64,000 nucleotides of DNA from CAVVFX01 sp963747535 (GTDB taxonomy: Bacteria; Acidobacteriota; Terriglobia; Bryobacterales; Bryobacteraceae): NCBI GenBank assembly GCA_963747535.1, contig CAVVFX010000025.1:248001-312000 (forward strand). Direction: 5' to 3'. The position numbers were made by a program, and so were the translations under genes. How positions within the stretch are numbered: the first letter of the stretch is position 1; each line of letters opens with the position of its first letter. Of this stretch, positions 45,656 through 54,534 are shown one piece after another. Below the pieces are notes generated by a model that saw only the letters and a program-made list of their open reading frames with translations, made no database searches and was not told the origin of the DNA.

Positions 45656-45698
45656 AGGCGGCGAAGCCGCCTCGACAGGCCACAAAAAACGATGGCCT
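45656..45698. repeat. Hairpins 1-2 of the cluster
   Basis: AGGCGGC-gaa-GCCGCCT (45656-45672) is followed by AGGCCA-caaaaaacga-TGGCCT (45677-45698). The 10-base loop of the second is identical to that of the hairpin at 45821-45850, whose stem differs. Confidence 0.6.
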
Positions 45699-45774
45699 AT
45701 CGTACGGGGAAGTGCTTGTGCCTCAGGAGCTTGCGGCGCAGGCGAGGCTTATGTGGTCAGTGGAAAGTCGGAGC

Positions 45775-45850
45775 AGGCCCAAAGGGCCTACTCAGCCGTA
45801 AAAACGGCTGCTCCGCAGCTGGGCAGACCACAAAAAACGATGGTCTGCCC
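45775..45850. repeat. Hairpins 3-5 of the cluster
   Basis: AGGCCC-aaa-GGGCCT (45775-45789), CAGCCGT-aaaa-ACGGCTG (45793-45810) and GGGCAGACCA-caaaaaacga-TGGTCTGCCC (45821-45850). The last keeps the loop of the 45677 hairpin with compensatory changes in the stem. Confidence 0.6.
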
Positions 45851-45854
45851 CACA

Positions 45855-45876
45855 CCAGGCCAAGGGCCTACTCCAC
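45855..45876. repeat. Interspersed repeat, copy related to 45774 and 49947
   Basis: CCAGGCCAAGGGCCTACTCCAC resembles caggcccaaagggcctactc (45774-45793) and gcaggccaaaggcctactccacc (49948-49970). All have an AGGCC/GGCCT palindrome followed by tactc. Confidence 0.5.
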
Positions 45877-45882
45877 ATGTTC

Positions 45883-46329
45883 TCAGGCCGGATAGGCGCC
45901 GGCGATGTAGCCGTGAAGCTGCTGGATCGTCTGTTCATGGCTCTTGACAATCCAGTTGACGAGGTCGCCGATCGAGAGCACGCCGATCACCCGGTCGCCG
46001 TCAACCACCGGTAAATGACGACGACGGTGATCGGTCATGAGCTCCATGCACGCGCTCACGGTCTCACGCGGCGTGACCGTCACCGTTTCACTCATTACTT
46101 CCGAGACCGCTGTTTCCTTGGAAGAGCGTCCCATTAGAGCGATCTTTCTCGAGTAATCGCGTTCGGAGATCAAACCGACCAGGAGGCCGTCCGACATAAC
46201 CAGCAGCGACCCGATCTCTTTGTCCGCCATAATCACGAGCGCCTCATAGACGGTCGCCTCGGGAGATATCGACCAGACCACCGACTTTTTCCCCTTCAAA
46301 ATCGATTCTACGGTATCAAGTAATTCCAC
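45883..46329 (-). CDS. Two-CBS-domain protein
   Basis: A 148-residue protein of two CBS domains. CBS1 (about 18-70) has SPEATVYEALVIMADKEIGS, then GLLVGLISERDYSRK; CBS2 (about 78-135) has VTVTPRETVSACMELMTDHR and LPVVDGDRVIGVLSIGDLVN. Such stand-alone pairs bind adenine nucleotides and act as energy sensors. It lies 69 bp after the four-TM protein and is probably the last member of the signalling island, possibly with its own promoter. Confidence 0.88.
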   Translation of the reverse strand: MELLDTVESILKGKKSVVWSISPEATVYEALVIMADKEIGSLLVMSDGLLVGLISERDYSRKIALMGRSSKETAVSEVMSETVTVTPRETVSACMELMTDHRRRHLPVVDGDRVIGVLSIGDLVNWIVKSHEQTIQQLHGYIAGAYPA

Positions 46330-46398
46330 TTGAGATCGGTCCTTTTACCGATGCGCAGGATTATACACCTGTCCGCGAACGGTGCAAAGGGGGTGCAT

Positions 46399-47811
46399 TT
46401 ATCGATACTCCTGAATTCGCTGGATCACTCCGAAGAATGCGAGTAGCGCAATGATTACAGCGACGATGCCAGCCACGATCTCGAAATGCGACAGCGACGA
46501 AAACCCCCGCGCAACTGCCGTATCAAACGCAGACTGGTTAATATCGAGCGTCCTGCCAATGGCCAGATCAAGCTGGTCGAACGCCCAATTCGATTGGCCC
46601 TTATTCGTTCCGGTGCACAATTCAATCGCTTCGGCGTGTTTATGATTTTCCTGCAAGGCGCGAATCTGGCGGTCGATGTCCAGATAATCGACGAAGCGCG
46701 CGAGCGCATTTGTGGCCGCATCGCCTTCGTCAGCGAACGTAATATTATTCAATTCGTCGGCCAGGTAGCCGGTGAACCCGGTTACTTTTCGGCCATTCAC
46801 GTAGTCAGCCAGGAGGGTCTGAGTCGTGGCCCCCGACGGGATGGACGCGAGCGCAGCGGCTTTTGCCCTGAAATGCTGTTCGTGCTCCTGGGCATGCGCC
46901 ACGTCCAGAAGATAACGGCTTTCGTCGGTATTTGCGCCGTACGCTACAGCGCGGGCGCGCCACAGCGCGTGGATCGAGTCATAGGCGTCTTCCTTGGCCA
47001 CTTTCAGATCATGGCGCTCCGACGCGAGGACCTGGAAAGTGTATAGGACGAAGCCCAGCGTGACAAGCGTAGTCAGGACGAGCATCGGATTCAAGATACG
47101 ATGCGTCTTCCGGTCCAAAAACTTCTGGAGCGCCAGCAGCGCGCCCACTAGTGCCGCTCCCGCCAGCAGAATAAAAATAATCGCCGCGATCGATCTACCC
47201 TTTTGCCCGCTGTAAGCCCGCTCGAGCATGTCGTGATTGACCTTATCTAACTGGTCGGCCTCGGGAAGCAGCGCATCATCCATGACCCTGGCCGCGTCGC
47301 GATAAGCGTTCACGTAACCTGCGTCGCCCTGATCATGCAAATCGCGAGCCCGCTGGACCTTGGCTTCATAAGTTCCCGTGCCGACTTGCAGGGCTTCAAT
47401 CGGGTCCTGCCCGGCGCGATCAAAAGTGATGTTCTTGGCGGCCTCAATGAGTGCCTTGGCCGCCTCGACCCGGCGCCTCTCGTACGCTCTGACCTCGTTC
47501 TGCATCTCGCCGGGTTTGCCGAGTAACTCGTTGGCGACATCGGCATCCATGTCAGCCAACGCGGTCTTGATGTGCTGGGCGTGGACGATACTCGGCGCGG
47601 TGTCTTTGCCGATCGTCTGCATGGCATCGCGATGCACCCGTGCGCCCGCTATTGCCGCGACCAGCAGCAGCACATCCAGCACCCAGATCATATACAGACC
47701 GGCCCAAAGAGTCTGCGGCGTGTTGAGGTTCTGCCAGGGGTGAGCCACAGCTATCGTTTTAGACACCGGAGTTGCCACCGTCACAGCGCCTTCACGGTTA
47801 GCCGGGTCCAA
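46399..47811 (-). CDS. Four-TM membrane protein resembling GlnX of PknG systems
   Basis: A 470-residue protein with membrane helices at about 37-57, 207-228, 241-259 and 444-463. Helical extracytoplasmic regions lie between TM1-TM2 and TM3-TM4, so the protein is two tandem copies of a TM-helical bundle-TM sensor unit. In mycobacteria the four-TM protein GlnX is encoded with PknG and passes amino-acid signals from GlnH to it; topology, size and neighbours agree here. No clear sequence signature is available, so the GlnX relation is an inference. It overlaps the FHA gene by 31 bp. Confidence 0.75.
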   Translation of the reverse strand: MDPANREGAVTVATPVSKTIAVAHPWQNLNTPQTLWAGLYMIWVLDVLLLVAAIAGARVHRDAMQTIGKDTAPSIVHAQHIKTALADMDADVANELLGKPGEMQNEVRAYERRRVEAAKALIEAAKNITFDRAGQDPIEALQVGTGTYEAKVQRARDLHDQGDAGYVNAYRDAARVMDDALLPEADQLDKVNHDMLERAYSGQKGRSIAAIIFILLAGAALVGALLALQKFLDRKTHRILNPMLVLTTLVTLGFVLYTFQVLASERHDLKVAKEDAYDSIHALWRARAVAYGANTDESRYLLDVAHAQEHEQHFRAKAAALASIPSGATTQTLLADYVNGRKVTGFTGYLADELNNITFADEGDAATNALARFVDYLDIDRQIRALQENHKHAEAIELCTGTNKGQSNWAFDQLDLAIGRTLDINQSAFDTAVARGFSSLSHFEIVAGIVAVIIALLAFFGVIQRIQEYR

Positions 47812-48434
47812 CGGCCCAGCGTAATCTGATCTCCATCGTGCAGGACCGTGTCAACCAGGGGCTGGACATCCGCTCCATTCAAGCGCGTACCGTTGGCCGA
47901 ACCGATATCCCGCAGCGTAAGCCAACCATCATCGCCGTGAGTCAGGAGCGCGTGACGATGGGACACCCCGTCGTCGAGGTCCAGCGAGACCTCGGGTAGA
48001 ATGCCGCGTTTGTCGCTCCGGCGGCCGATCAGGCTGACCGGCTTGTCGAGCGCGATGGTGAGGGGGACCACGCCGGCTGGAGGTTCAGGGCCACCGGGTT
48101 CGCTCAGCGCCGGGTCCACGACAACCACAAGCGTCCACTGTTCGGGCGCGGCAGGGGGCGGTGGGGGCGCCGGAGCAGGAGGAGGTTGCACAGGTTCCAC
48201 CGGAACATTGCCATGCGTGCCGGTGGAAAAATTGTATCCGCAGACCTCGCAGAAGTTCGACGATGTGCCGGTGCGCGGCGCGCCACAGTCAGGGCAGGGC
48301 GTCGACGAAGGCATTGCCGAAGCTGAAGCACCCGCCGACGCGCTTTGAGGCATTCCTTGAATTCTGGCTCCGCACTCCGAGCAGAAATCCGGCTCGCTCG
48401 ATGCATGGCCTTTAGAACATGAGTAAATTGCCAT
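47781..48434 (-). CDS. Zinc-ribbon FHA-domain protein
   Basis: A 217-residue protein. Two zinc ribbons lie at the N-terminus (Cys6...CSECG at 18-22; CPDC at 47-50 with CEVCG at 62-66), then a proline-rich linker (79-97), then an FHA domain (about 125-217) with GRRSD (137-141), SHRH (158-161) and NGTRLNG (181-187), all residues needed for phosphothreonine binding. In actinobacteria the FHA protein GarA is the main PknG substrate; this protein is the obvious counterpart candidate. It overlaps the four-TM gene and follows the VWA gene after 12 bp. Confidence 0.9.
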   Translation of the reverse strand: MAIYSCSKGHASSEPDFCSECGARIQGMPQSASAGASASAMPSSTPCPDCGAPRTGTSSNFCEVCGYNFSTGTHGNVPVEPVQPPPAPAPPPPPAAPEQWTLVVVVDPALSEPGGPEPPAGVVPLTIALDKPVSLIGRRSDKRGILPEVSLDLDDGVSHRHALLTHGDDGWLTLRDIGSANGTRLNGADVQPLVDTVLHDGDQITLGRWTRLTVKAL

Positions 48435-48446
48435 AGCTGATCACCG

Positions 48447-49718
48447 TTACGATGTCTTGACGATACGCGCGGTCTTGGTCGAGCGAGTCTCCAGTGCCAT
48501 CTCGTCTTCTTTGGCGACCGCGCTCTTGAGTCTCACCGTACCCTTCTCTGCATCCTGAATGTCGACGACGCTGCGCAGCAACTTGGCCGTAGATTCATTA
48601 CCGGAATCATGCGCGATCTTCACTGCCTTCCCGAGCAGCGCGGTGGCCTGCTCCAGGTCTCCGCGTCCTCGGGCTTCGAGACCGTCCTGAATGGATTGCG
48701 CCAATTCCGCCTGACCGGTGTAGTGCGCGACCATCCGGTCGATCTTGGTCGATTTCTGTTCGTCGTCGGTCCACACCGCGAGAATACGGGCCTCCGCTGC
48801 TTTGTTCTCGACGCCGCCGACACTGTACACCAGGCTGGCGCGTCCCGCGAGCACCTCGTCGCCGACCGCGCCAGGCTTGATTTCGATGCAGAAATGGAAG
48901 TCGCGCGATTCGCCTTTGCCCCATGCTCCGGTCGGATAATCTCGAACCTGAGGCTTCAGTTGGCGCGCCCGTCTGGTGAGGTCGACAATCTCCGGACTGA
49001 CCTCCTTGCAATACATTATGTTCGCGCCTTGCGGAGTCCAGAGGCGCAGGAAGACATCGCTGACCGATTTGCCCAGCGCCTTGGCCAGGATCGCCTGAAA
49101 GTCCGCCTCGATCTGCGCGGCCGCAGGGATAATGTCGGTGGTTCCGAGCAGTTTAGTCGCGATCTTGCGCAATTGATCGACTTTCCAATCGGTGCCGACA
49201 CCCCGGCAATCGCACTGGAAGACTCCCTCGCACGCCGCCAGGGCTTTTTCAAGAGGCAGCGCATCCATCTCATCGTTTTGCCCGTCGGTCAAGAGGAGCG
49301 CCTGTTTCAACGCGCCCGGCTGGGTTTGAAACTGCTTCAGTGCGGCTTGCAGCCAGACGGAAATCGTGGTGCCGCCGTCGGCCCGGATCTGCCGGATAGC
49401 GGCGATAGCCCGGTCCTTATTGGTCGGCGTCGCCGGCGCAACGGGAGATATCAGTTTGGCTGTATCCGACCCGTTCACGATGAAGAAAGAGCAATCTTCC
49501 GGCAGCATGGTGACCAGTTTGGTCATGGCTGCTCGCGCGGCCAGAATCTTGACGCCCTCCATGGACCCGGACACGTCGCACAGGATTCCAAACAATCGGC
49601 CCGATGTCCCGGAGCCCATGGACTGGCCCGCTGTCACGGTCATGATGGCGTGAACTTCACCCGCGCCCAACGGCAAAAATTGATTCTGAAAAACCTCAGC
49701 TTTGAATTCATCCGGCAT
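48447..49718 (-). CDS. VWA-domain protein of the PknG-like island
   Basis: A 423-residue protein with a von Willebrand A domain at about 40-215. The MIDAS metal site is complete: DVSGS (Asp48, Ser50, Ser52), Thr in GGTTIS (about 116), and Asp144 in LLLTDGQND. A beta-rich middle part and a helical C-terminus follow. No signal peptide is present, so it is probably cytoplasmic. VWA proteins mediate metal-dependent protein contacts, suggesting a scaffold for the kinase, phosphatase and FHA protein. It sits 300 bp after the PP2C gene. Confidence 0.88.
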   Translation of the reverse strand: MPDEFKAEVFQNQFLPLGAGEVHAIMTVTAGQSMGSGTSGRLFGILCDVSGSMEGVKILAARAAMTKLVTMLPEDCSFFIVNGSDTAKLISPVAPATPTNKDRAIAAIRQIRADGGTTISVWLQAALKQFQTQPGALKQALLLTDGQNDEMDALPLEKALAACEGVFQCDCRGVGTDWKVDQLRKIATKLLGTTDIIPAAAQIEADFQAILAKALGKSVSDVFLRLWTPQGANIMYCKEVSPEIVDLTRRARQLKPQVRDYPTGAWGKGESRDFHFCIEIKPGAVGDEVLAGRASLVYSVGGVENKAAEARILAVWTDDEQKSTKIDRMVAHYTGQAELAQSIQDGLEARGRGDLEQATALLGKAVKIAHDSGNESTAKLLRSVVDIQDAEKGTVRLKSAVAKEDEMALETRSTKTARIVKTS

Positions 49719-50017
49719 AAGTTATCTGTTCTCTAAATGTGGGGCAACCGGTTTTCAGCCGGCTTAGGCGTGGGGCGAAGATTCGCGCTGGGCGGAGAGA
49801 GTCTGAAAGGCGGCTGCGGCCAGGATTGACCGCCCCACAAAGCAGCATAGCCGCAACCAAACGTCGGTCCCAGTTTTCAGCCGTCAGCCTTCGGCGATCA
49901 GCTTTCCAGGTTTGGTACGCTGATCGCCTGCTTCGCCGTGCTCGAAAGCAGGCCAAAGGCCTACTCCACCAGGAAATCGTCGCGGCTCGAGAAGAAATCA
50001 GGCTATAGTAGTACAAG
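49719..50017. other. Intergenic gap inside the signalling island, with repeats
   Basis: No gene is seen. It contains CCGG-ttttcag-CCGG (about 49750-49764), gtggggc-type segments, and the palindrome repeat GCAGGCCAAAGGCCTACTCC (49948-49967) shared with 45774 and 45855. It separates the island into two transcription blocks and probably carries the promoter of the VWA-FHA-membrane block. Confidence 0.5.
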
Positions 50018-50989
50018 CTATTCAGCAACGGAGTCCTCCTTATGTATGCGCAGCAGGACCGCGGTGATGTTGTCATGGCCACCTTGCGCGTTGGCAAAAT
50101 CAATCAGCCTGCGGGCGACGTCCAGGACGGGATCAGTGCCCTGCAACAGGCGTCCCACTTCCGCGGGCTCCTGCGCATAGTTCCACAAGCCGTCGGAACA
50201 GAGCAGCAAAACCCCGGGGCCGGGAATTTTGAAATGCATCACCTCAGCCTGCGCGTTGTCGCCCGCATCCGCGCCCAGCCAGCGCGTGATCCCGTGTGCG
50301 TTCGGTGATTGGGATGCCTCCTGCAGCGTCACCACGCCGCTCGCCACGACTTCGTTTACCCAGGAATGGTCCGTGGTCAATTGTAGCGTCTCACCGCCCT
50401 CGTCAATCCAGTACGCGCGGCTGTCGCCAGCCCATCCTACCGTCACGTCCGCGCCGTTCACCAGAGCGGCGACGATGGTAGTCGAGGGAGGTTCCTGTAT
50501 GCCGGCAGTGAGCGCGGCGAGCGCCAACTCAGCTTCCTGAATGGCTACCCGCACAGTCCTCTCCGGACTGGATGCCGAGTGACGACGTAAGGCTTTTTCG
50601 AGCGCTTCCGTCACATGCTCTGCGACGACGGACGACGCCACCTCCGATTCCGTCGAACTCGAGACTCCGTCGCAGACCACGAGGACGTATCCATCGGCGG
50701 CCTGCCGCATGGCGAAGCGGTCTTCGTTTCGCTGATGCCTTAAGCCCCGATCGCTAACCCCGGCGAAATCCGGAGAGAGCACCAGTTCCACGTGGTCACT
50801 CGCGGGGCGCCGTGCGAGGTGTCCGCAGCGATCACAATAGCCGTCCTCGGAAATCTCCTCGGGCGGCGCACCACAGTTAGGACATGGCTCCGCCGAGGGC
50901 TGCGCAACAGCCGGACCGACCGGTTTGCCGCATTCTTCGCAAAACGCATCATCGTCGGGAAGTGAGGCCGTACAAAAAGGGCATTCCAT
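50018..50989 (-). CDS. Zinc-ribbon PP2C-type Ser/Thr phosphatase
   Basis: A 323-residue protein. Two zinc ribbons (CPFC with CEECG; CPNCG with CDRCG) occupy residues 1-58. A PP2C/SpoIIE-like phosphatase domain fills 70-318: GVSDRGLRHQRNEDRF (metal Asp), VLVVCDGVSSS (catalytic metal Asp), GWAGDSRAYWI, LLLCSDGLWNY and GGHDNITAVLLR. All metal-binding aspartates are present. It lies 5 bp after the PknG-like kinase gene and would reverse its phosphorylation. Confidence 0.93.
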   Translation of the reverse strand: MECPFCTASLPDDDAFCEECGKPVGPAVAQPSAEPCPNCGAPPEEISEDGYCDRCGHLARRPASDHVELVLSPDFAGVSDRGLRHQRNEDRFAMRQAADGYVLVVCDGVSSSTESEVASSVVAEHVTEALEKALRRHSASSPERTVRVAIQEAELALAALTAGIQEPPSTTIVAALVNGADVTVGWAGDSRAYWIDEGGETLQLTTDHSWVNEVVASGVVTLQEASQSPNAHGITRWLGADAGDNAQAEVMHFKIPGPGVLLLCSDGLWNYAQEPAEVGRLLQGTDPVLDVARRLIDFANAQGGHDNITAVLLRIHKEDSVAE

Positions 50990-50994
50990 GGGGA

Positions 50995-53214
50995 TTAGAT
51001 AATCGTGCGCGGACGAATCGCATTGGCGCGGTCCACTAGTTCGATCCGGGCATTTCCGGTCATCAGACGGGCCATGGACCGGTACGATTCTTCGAGGCCG
51101 CGACGGATCGGCGCCTCGCCGAGCGGACGCCCGAGAATCTTCACTTGAGCACTCGGTTGCAGCTTACCCGAGGTGAGAAGATCGAGAGCCACAGCCAGAA
51201 TCTGGCTGGTGAGGCGAAGGCGATCCATGCCGTCGAGCGCCAGACTTTCGGCCAGAGCGGATGCCTGCCTCAGGTCAATGCTAGTGGGCGGCTGGTGATC
51301 GGAGCGAAGCAAAGTGCGGGACGCGTCAATGCGCGATCGCAGATAGAGCCCGGACGCCTGCGGAACCCGATCGAGCGCTTTCACGGCGCCGCTGCGATCA
51401 CCCTTGGCCAGCAGACAACGCGACAAACCGAATGCGGCGGACACGAATCCGGGGTCGGTGCGGGAGACCAGGTCGTACATTTTGATCGCAACATCCAGAT
51501 TGCCGGCAAGCTCAGCGGCGAGTCCCAGGGCCAGTTTGGGCGCCAGTTCGCCGGGCAGGTCAAAGTACACCTGATCGAAGTGTTTCTGGGCGGCGCTGGC
51601 ATCGCCGCTCGCCATCTTGCTTCGTCCCAGAAACCAAAGCACGCGCCAATCCCATGGGTCTTCATCGGCAAGCGTCGAGAGAATCTTTTCGGCACCGGCA
51701 TAGTTGCCCATTTCGGCGAGGACATCCGCCAGCCGCAAACGCGCCTCCCGGGATTTGGGTGACTTGTCACTAATCGCTTTCAAAGCTGCAGCCCGCGTTT
51801 TCCGATCGGGCAACATGTTGGCATTGTTGACACCCTGGAATGCAGGGTCCGAGGTGTCCAGCGAAGTCATCGGCAGGTAGCGATAATCCGCTTTGACCGG
51901 TTCCATCTCGTTTACCGCTTCGAGCGCCAGAATGTCGCCACCGAAGTAGAGGCTCGTCCCGGGCCGAACGGTGCCGCCTTCCACCGCGACCACCTCCCGC
52001 AGCACGCCGAGCAGTTGCTCGGTCATCTCTTCAGCGGATTCGAAACGGTCGTCCGGGTTTTCGGCTGTAGCCTTCAACAAACAGCGGTACAACGATTCCT
52101 GCTCCGCAAACCGCGGCTCCTCCTGCGGGCCTGGAAGCTTGTACCGGTTCTCATTCGAGAAGCCGTGAATCTCCGTCAGCAGTACCGCCAGCGAGCGGCC
52201 GACGGTGTAGATGTCCGAGACCGCCGTGGGTCCTTCGCCCGCCTCCGGAGCACTGTACCCAACCGTGCCGTAGATGTCGCCCTTCATGTCGTCAATGCGC
52301 CGGACGCCGCCCATGTCGATCAGCTTGACATCGTCTTTCTCCAGCATCACGTTGTCGGGTTTGAAATCGCAGTAGACCAAGCCCATCTGGTGCAGATAAG
52401 CAAACGCCGGCAGAATGCGATGGATATAGGCGATGCTCTCGGCAACCGGCAGAGGACCACGTTCCTGCCGGAGTTGCTTCAACGTCTTACCCCCGACGTA
52501 CTCCATGACGATGAAACCTTCGCTTCCGCGCTGGACGAAGTTATAAATGCCGACGATATTGGGATGCTTGACGGCGGCCAGGAACTGCCGCTCCGCCACG
52601 GCCGCGGCCGCACTGGATTCGTCGTTTGCGTTGAGCAGACCCTTTAGTACCACGTAGCGCGAAAGCACCTTGTCAAAGCCCAGATAAATCCAACCGAGGC
52701 CCCCATACGCAAGGGCGCCCTTCACTTCATACTGGCCGGCAACCAGATCCCCGGGATTGAGCGTTGGGAGAAACGAATACTTCTGTCCGCATTTTCCGCA
52801 GAATCCGGCTTCTCGCTTTAACGCGCTGTTACAACCCGGGCAGTAGCGTTTTCGCTCCGGCACCTTAGCCTCGGCCATGATGGCCTTTTCCGGCTCCGTG
52901 GACGGCAGATCAGGGAGGGTGATCAGACCCGCGCCCAGTTGTTTGCGGGTGGTGCGCGAGGACGAGCGGCTGGTTCTTCGCGAACCCCGGCCGGCACGGC
53001 TCACCGGCGAAGAGCCGGTTCCGGTAGTGACCTGGCTGGAAATCCCAATCGACGATCGCGCGGAAGGCGCACTGACGTTTCGGGAAGGTGTTAACTGGGC
53101 AGGTACTGGGGGAGGCGTTGTCTTGGATTTCGGATCAGCATGACCGCAGACGTCGCAATATCCGTCCTGGACAGTTCCCGTGCAACCAGGCTGCTGACAA
53201 CGATCGCCGGTCAT
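50995..53214 (-). CDS. pknG: PknG-like Ser/Thr protein kinase with zinc ribbons and TPR domain
   Basis: A 739-residue protein with PknG architecture. N-terminal zinc ribbons: Cys6/11/20/23 and Cys125/128/139/142, separated by a Ser/Arg-rich disordered segment. The kinase domain (about 158-400) has Lys191, YCDFKPDNVM (281-290) where ordinary kinases have HRD, DMGG (300-303) in place of DFG, and APE (322-324), then SDIYTVGRSLAVL. The YCDxKP and D-x-G-A/G forms are PknG traits, as is the C-terminal TPR region (about 480-739). In mycobacteria PknG controls 2-oxoglutarate metabolism through an FHA protein; the neighbours here match. It overlaps the coiled-coil gene by 4 bp. Confidence 0.92.
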   Translation of the reverse strand: MTGDRCQQPGCTGTVQDGYCDVCGHADPKSKTTPPPVPAQLTPSRNVSAPSARSSIGISSQVTTGTGSSPVSRAGRGSRRTSRSSSRTTRKQLGAGLITLPDLPSTEPEKAIMAEAKVPERKRYCPGCNSALKREAGFCGKCGQKYSFLPTLNPGDLVAGQYEVKGALAYGGLGWIYLGFDKVLSRYVVLKGLLNANDESSAAAAVAERQFLAAVKHPNIVGIYNFVQRGSEGFIVMEYVGGKTLKQLRQERGPLPVAESIAYIHRILPAFAYLHQMGLVYCDFKPDNVMLEKDDVKLIDMGGVRRIDDMKGDIYGTVGYSAPEAGEGPTAVSDIYTVGRSLAVLLTEIHGFSNENRYKLPGPQEEPRFAEQESLYRCLLKATAENPDDRFESAEEMTEQLLGVLREVVAVEGGTVRPGTSLYFGGDILALEAVNEMEPVKADYRYLPMTSLDTSDPAFQGVNNANMLPDRKTRAAALKAISDKSPKSREARLRLADVLAEMGNYAGAEKILSTLADEDPWDWRVLWFLGRSKMASGDASAAQKHFDQVYFDLPGELAPKLALGLAAELAGNLDVAIKMYDLVSRTDPGFVSAAFGLSRCLLAKGDRSGAVKALDRVPQASGLYLRSRIDASRTLLRSDHQPPTSIDLRQASALAESLALDGMDRLRLTSQILAVALDLLTSGKLQPSAQVKILGRPLGEAPIRRGLEESYRSMARLMTGNARIELVDRANAIRPRTII

Positions 53215-54446
53215 CGGGCAATTTTACCCCCTCTTTCAGTGCGCTCATTGAGTAGAGCCTGGTAGCGGCTAAGCGCATCGCGAGCGCGATCGATGGGCGT
53301 AGGTCGCGTATAAAGTAACGTCTCCGCTTCGCTCGCCAGTGCCCGCAAACTTGCGTCTTCCTCCACACGATAGGCCTGCGCCTTGGCCTTGAGCGCATTC
53401 ATACGGCCGCGCAGTTCACTGCGCAACTCCAGCGGAGCGCAGCTCGCCTCGCGCGTCTTCCGTACATCGGATACGCAATCGCGGGTTGCTAAGTTCCAAT
53501 TCTGCAAACCCACCGAGACCGGCCGCACCATGCCGCCGTCATACTTCTCCTGCAACCGGTCGAGCCAGGTACTCAGCGTTTCAAGCTTCGTTTCGGGCAC
53601 AGGCGGAGGTAGTTCCCCTGCGCCGCTAATCTTTTCCTGCGCCTCCGTCCAGGCGGCGGAAGCTTCCCGGTGCAAATTGCGAAGCTCCTTCAGGTTGGCA
53701 TGCGCCGCGATCAATGCAGCTTCGGTCTGTCTTCGCAATTGGGCACGCTCTTCGAGCGCCGCCGCCAGCCGATCCAACACGGGACGAATCACGGCGTCGA
53801 CGTCGAGCGAAGTGCCTAACGGATCGGACTGAACCTGTGCGCGTCTGAGAGACAGCGCGTGCTCCACTCCGTCGAGTTCCCGGACTTCAGCCTCTTCCAG
53901 CTTCTCCGGTCCCGAGCGAAGAGCCGCGATTTGCCGCGAGGCATCTCCGAGGGTCACGCTCAGTTGGCGCCACGCCTTGTCGACCGCCATGACGCCGTCT
54001 CGCGCGGTCTCGAAGGCCCTCACCATGGACTTCAATAATTCATCGGGCGAGATGCAACCCTGATCGTCGGCCCCGGTCAGCAGGGATCGTTTGGCAATCG
54101 GAATCTGGTCGGTGGGAACGCGGATCGATTTGCTAACGAGCAGCTGTTCGATCTCCCGCACCTTCTGGTCGGCGCCGAACAAGGTAGGCAAATTGCGCCG
54201 GAACTGGACGGCGCGATCGATGGTGCAGCGCAACAGATCGAAGCATTGAAACAGCGTGCCGATGTTATCGAGCGCGGGAGCTACCTTCATCTGTGTGACG
54301 CCCGACAGTTGCGTGCGAGGGGCACCGGCAGTTCCCGTCAAACATTGGTAGGTGGGGTCGGCTTGCAGGTCGAAGAGGTTATGGGCCGCGGAGCTAAGAC
54401 GGCTTTCCCATTGCGCGAGAGCTTTGTCGATGTCCGCCAGTGTCAT
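53211..54446 (-). CDS. Helical coiled-coil protein heading the PknG-like island
   Basis: A 411-residue, almost fully helical protein with long charged segments (LDRLAAALEERAQLRRQTEA, then ANLKELRNLHREASAAWTEA) and no signal or membrane helix. It overlaps the kinase start by 4 bp (ATGA-type coupling), so it is the first gene of the operon. No family is recognised. It may be an adaptor or a substrate of the kinase. Confidence 0.8.
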   Translation of the reverse strand: MTLADIDKALAQWESRLSSAAHNLFDLQADPTYQCLTGTAGAPRTQLSGVTQMKVAPALDNIGTLFQCFDLLRCTIDRAVQFRRNLPTLFGADQKVREIEQLLVSKSIRVPTDQIPIAKRSLLTGADDQGCISPDELLKSMVRAFETARDGVMAVDKAWRQLSVTLGDASRQIAALRSGPEKLEEAEVRELDGVEHALSLRRAQVQSDPLGTSLDVDAVIRPVLDRLAAALEERAQLRRQTEAALIAAHANLKELRNLHREASAAWTEAQEKISGAGELPPPVPETKLETLSTWLDRLQEKYDGGMVRPVSVGLQNWNLATRDCVSDVRKTREASCAPLELRSELRGRMNALKAKAQAYRVEEDASLRALASEAETLLYTRPTPIDRARDALSRYQALLNERTERGGKIAR

Positions 54447-54534
54447 AAATCCGCAAGTCGCGGGAAGACATGAATATTATGGCAGACGTGGTCGCGGGGC
54501 CTGAACGCAAGTACGTCCAGCGCATGGCAATCCG

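Larger units (their letters stand above)
45516..45882. other. Non-coding region packed with small hairpins
   Basis: Five compact stem-loops lie between 45656 and 45850 (see the repeat entries). A frame across it (45612-45947) reads through the hairpins and is rejected as a gene. Confidence 0.6.

Noticed and set aside
45612..45947. A 111-codon plus-strand frame
   Set aside because: It reads straight through the hairpin cluster and into the CBS gene; composition is that of structured non-coding DNA.
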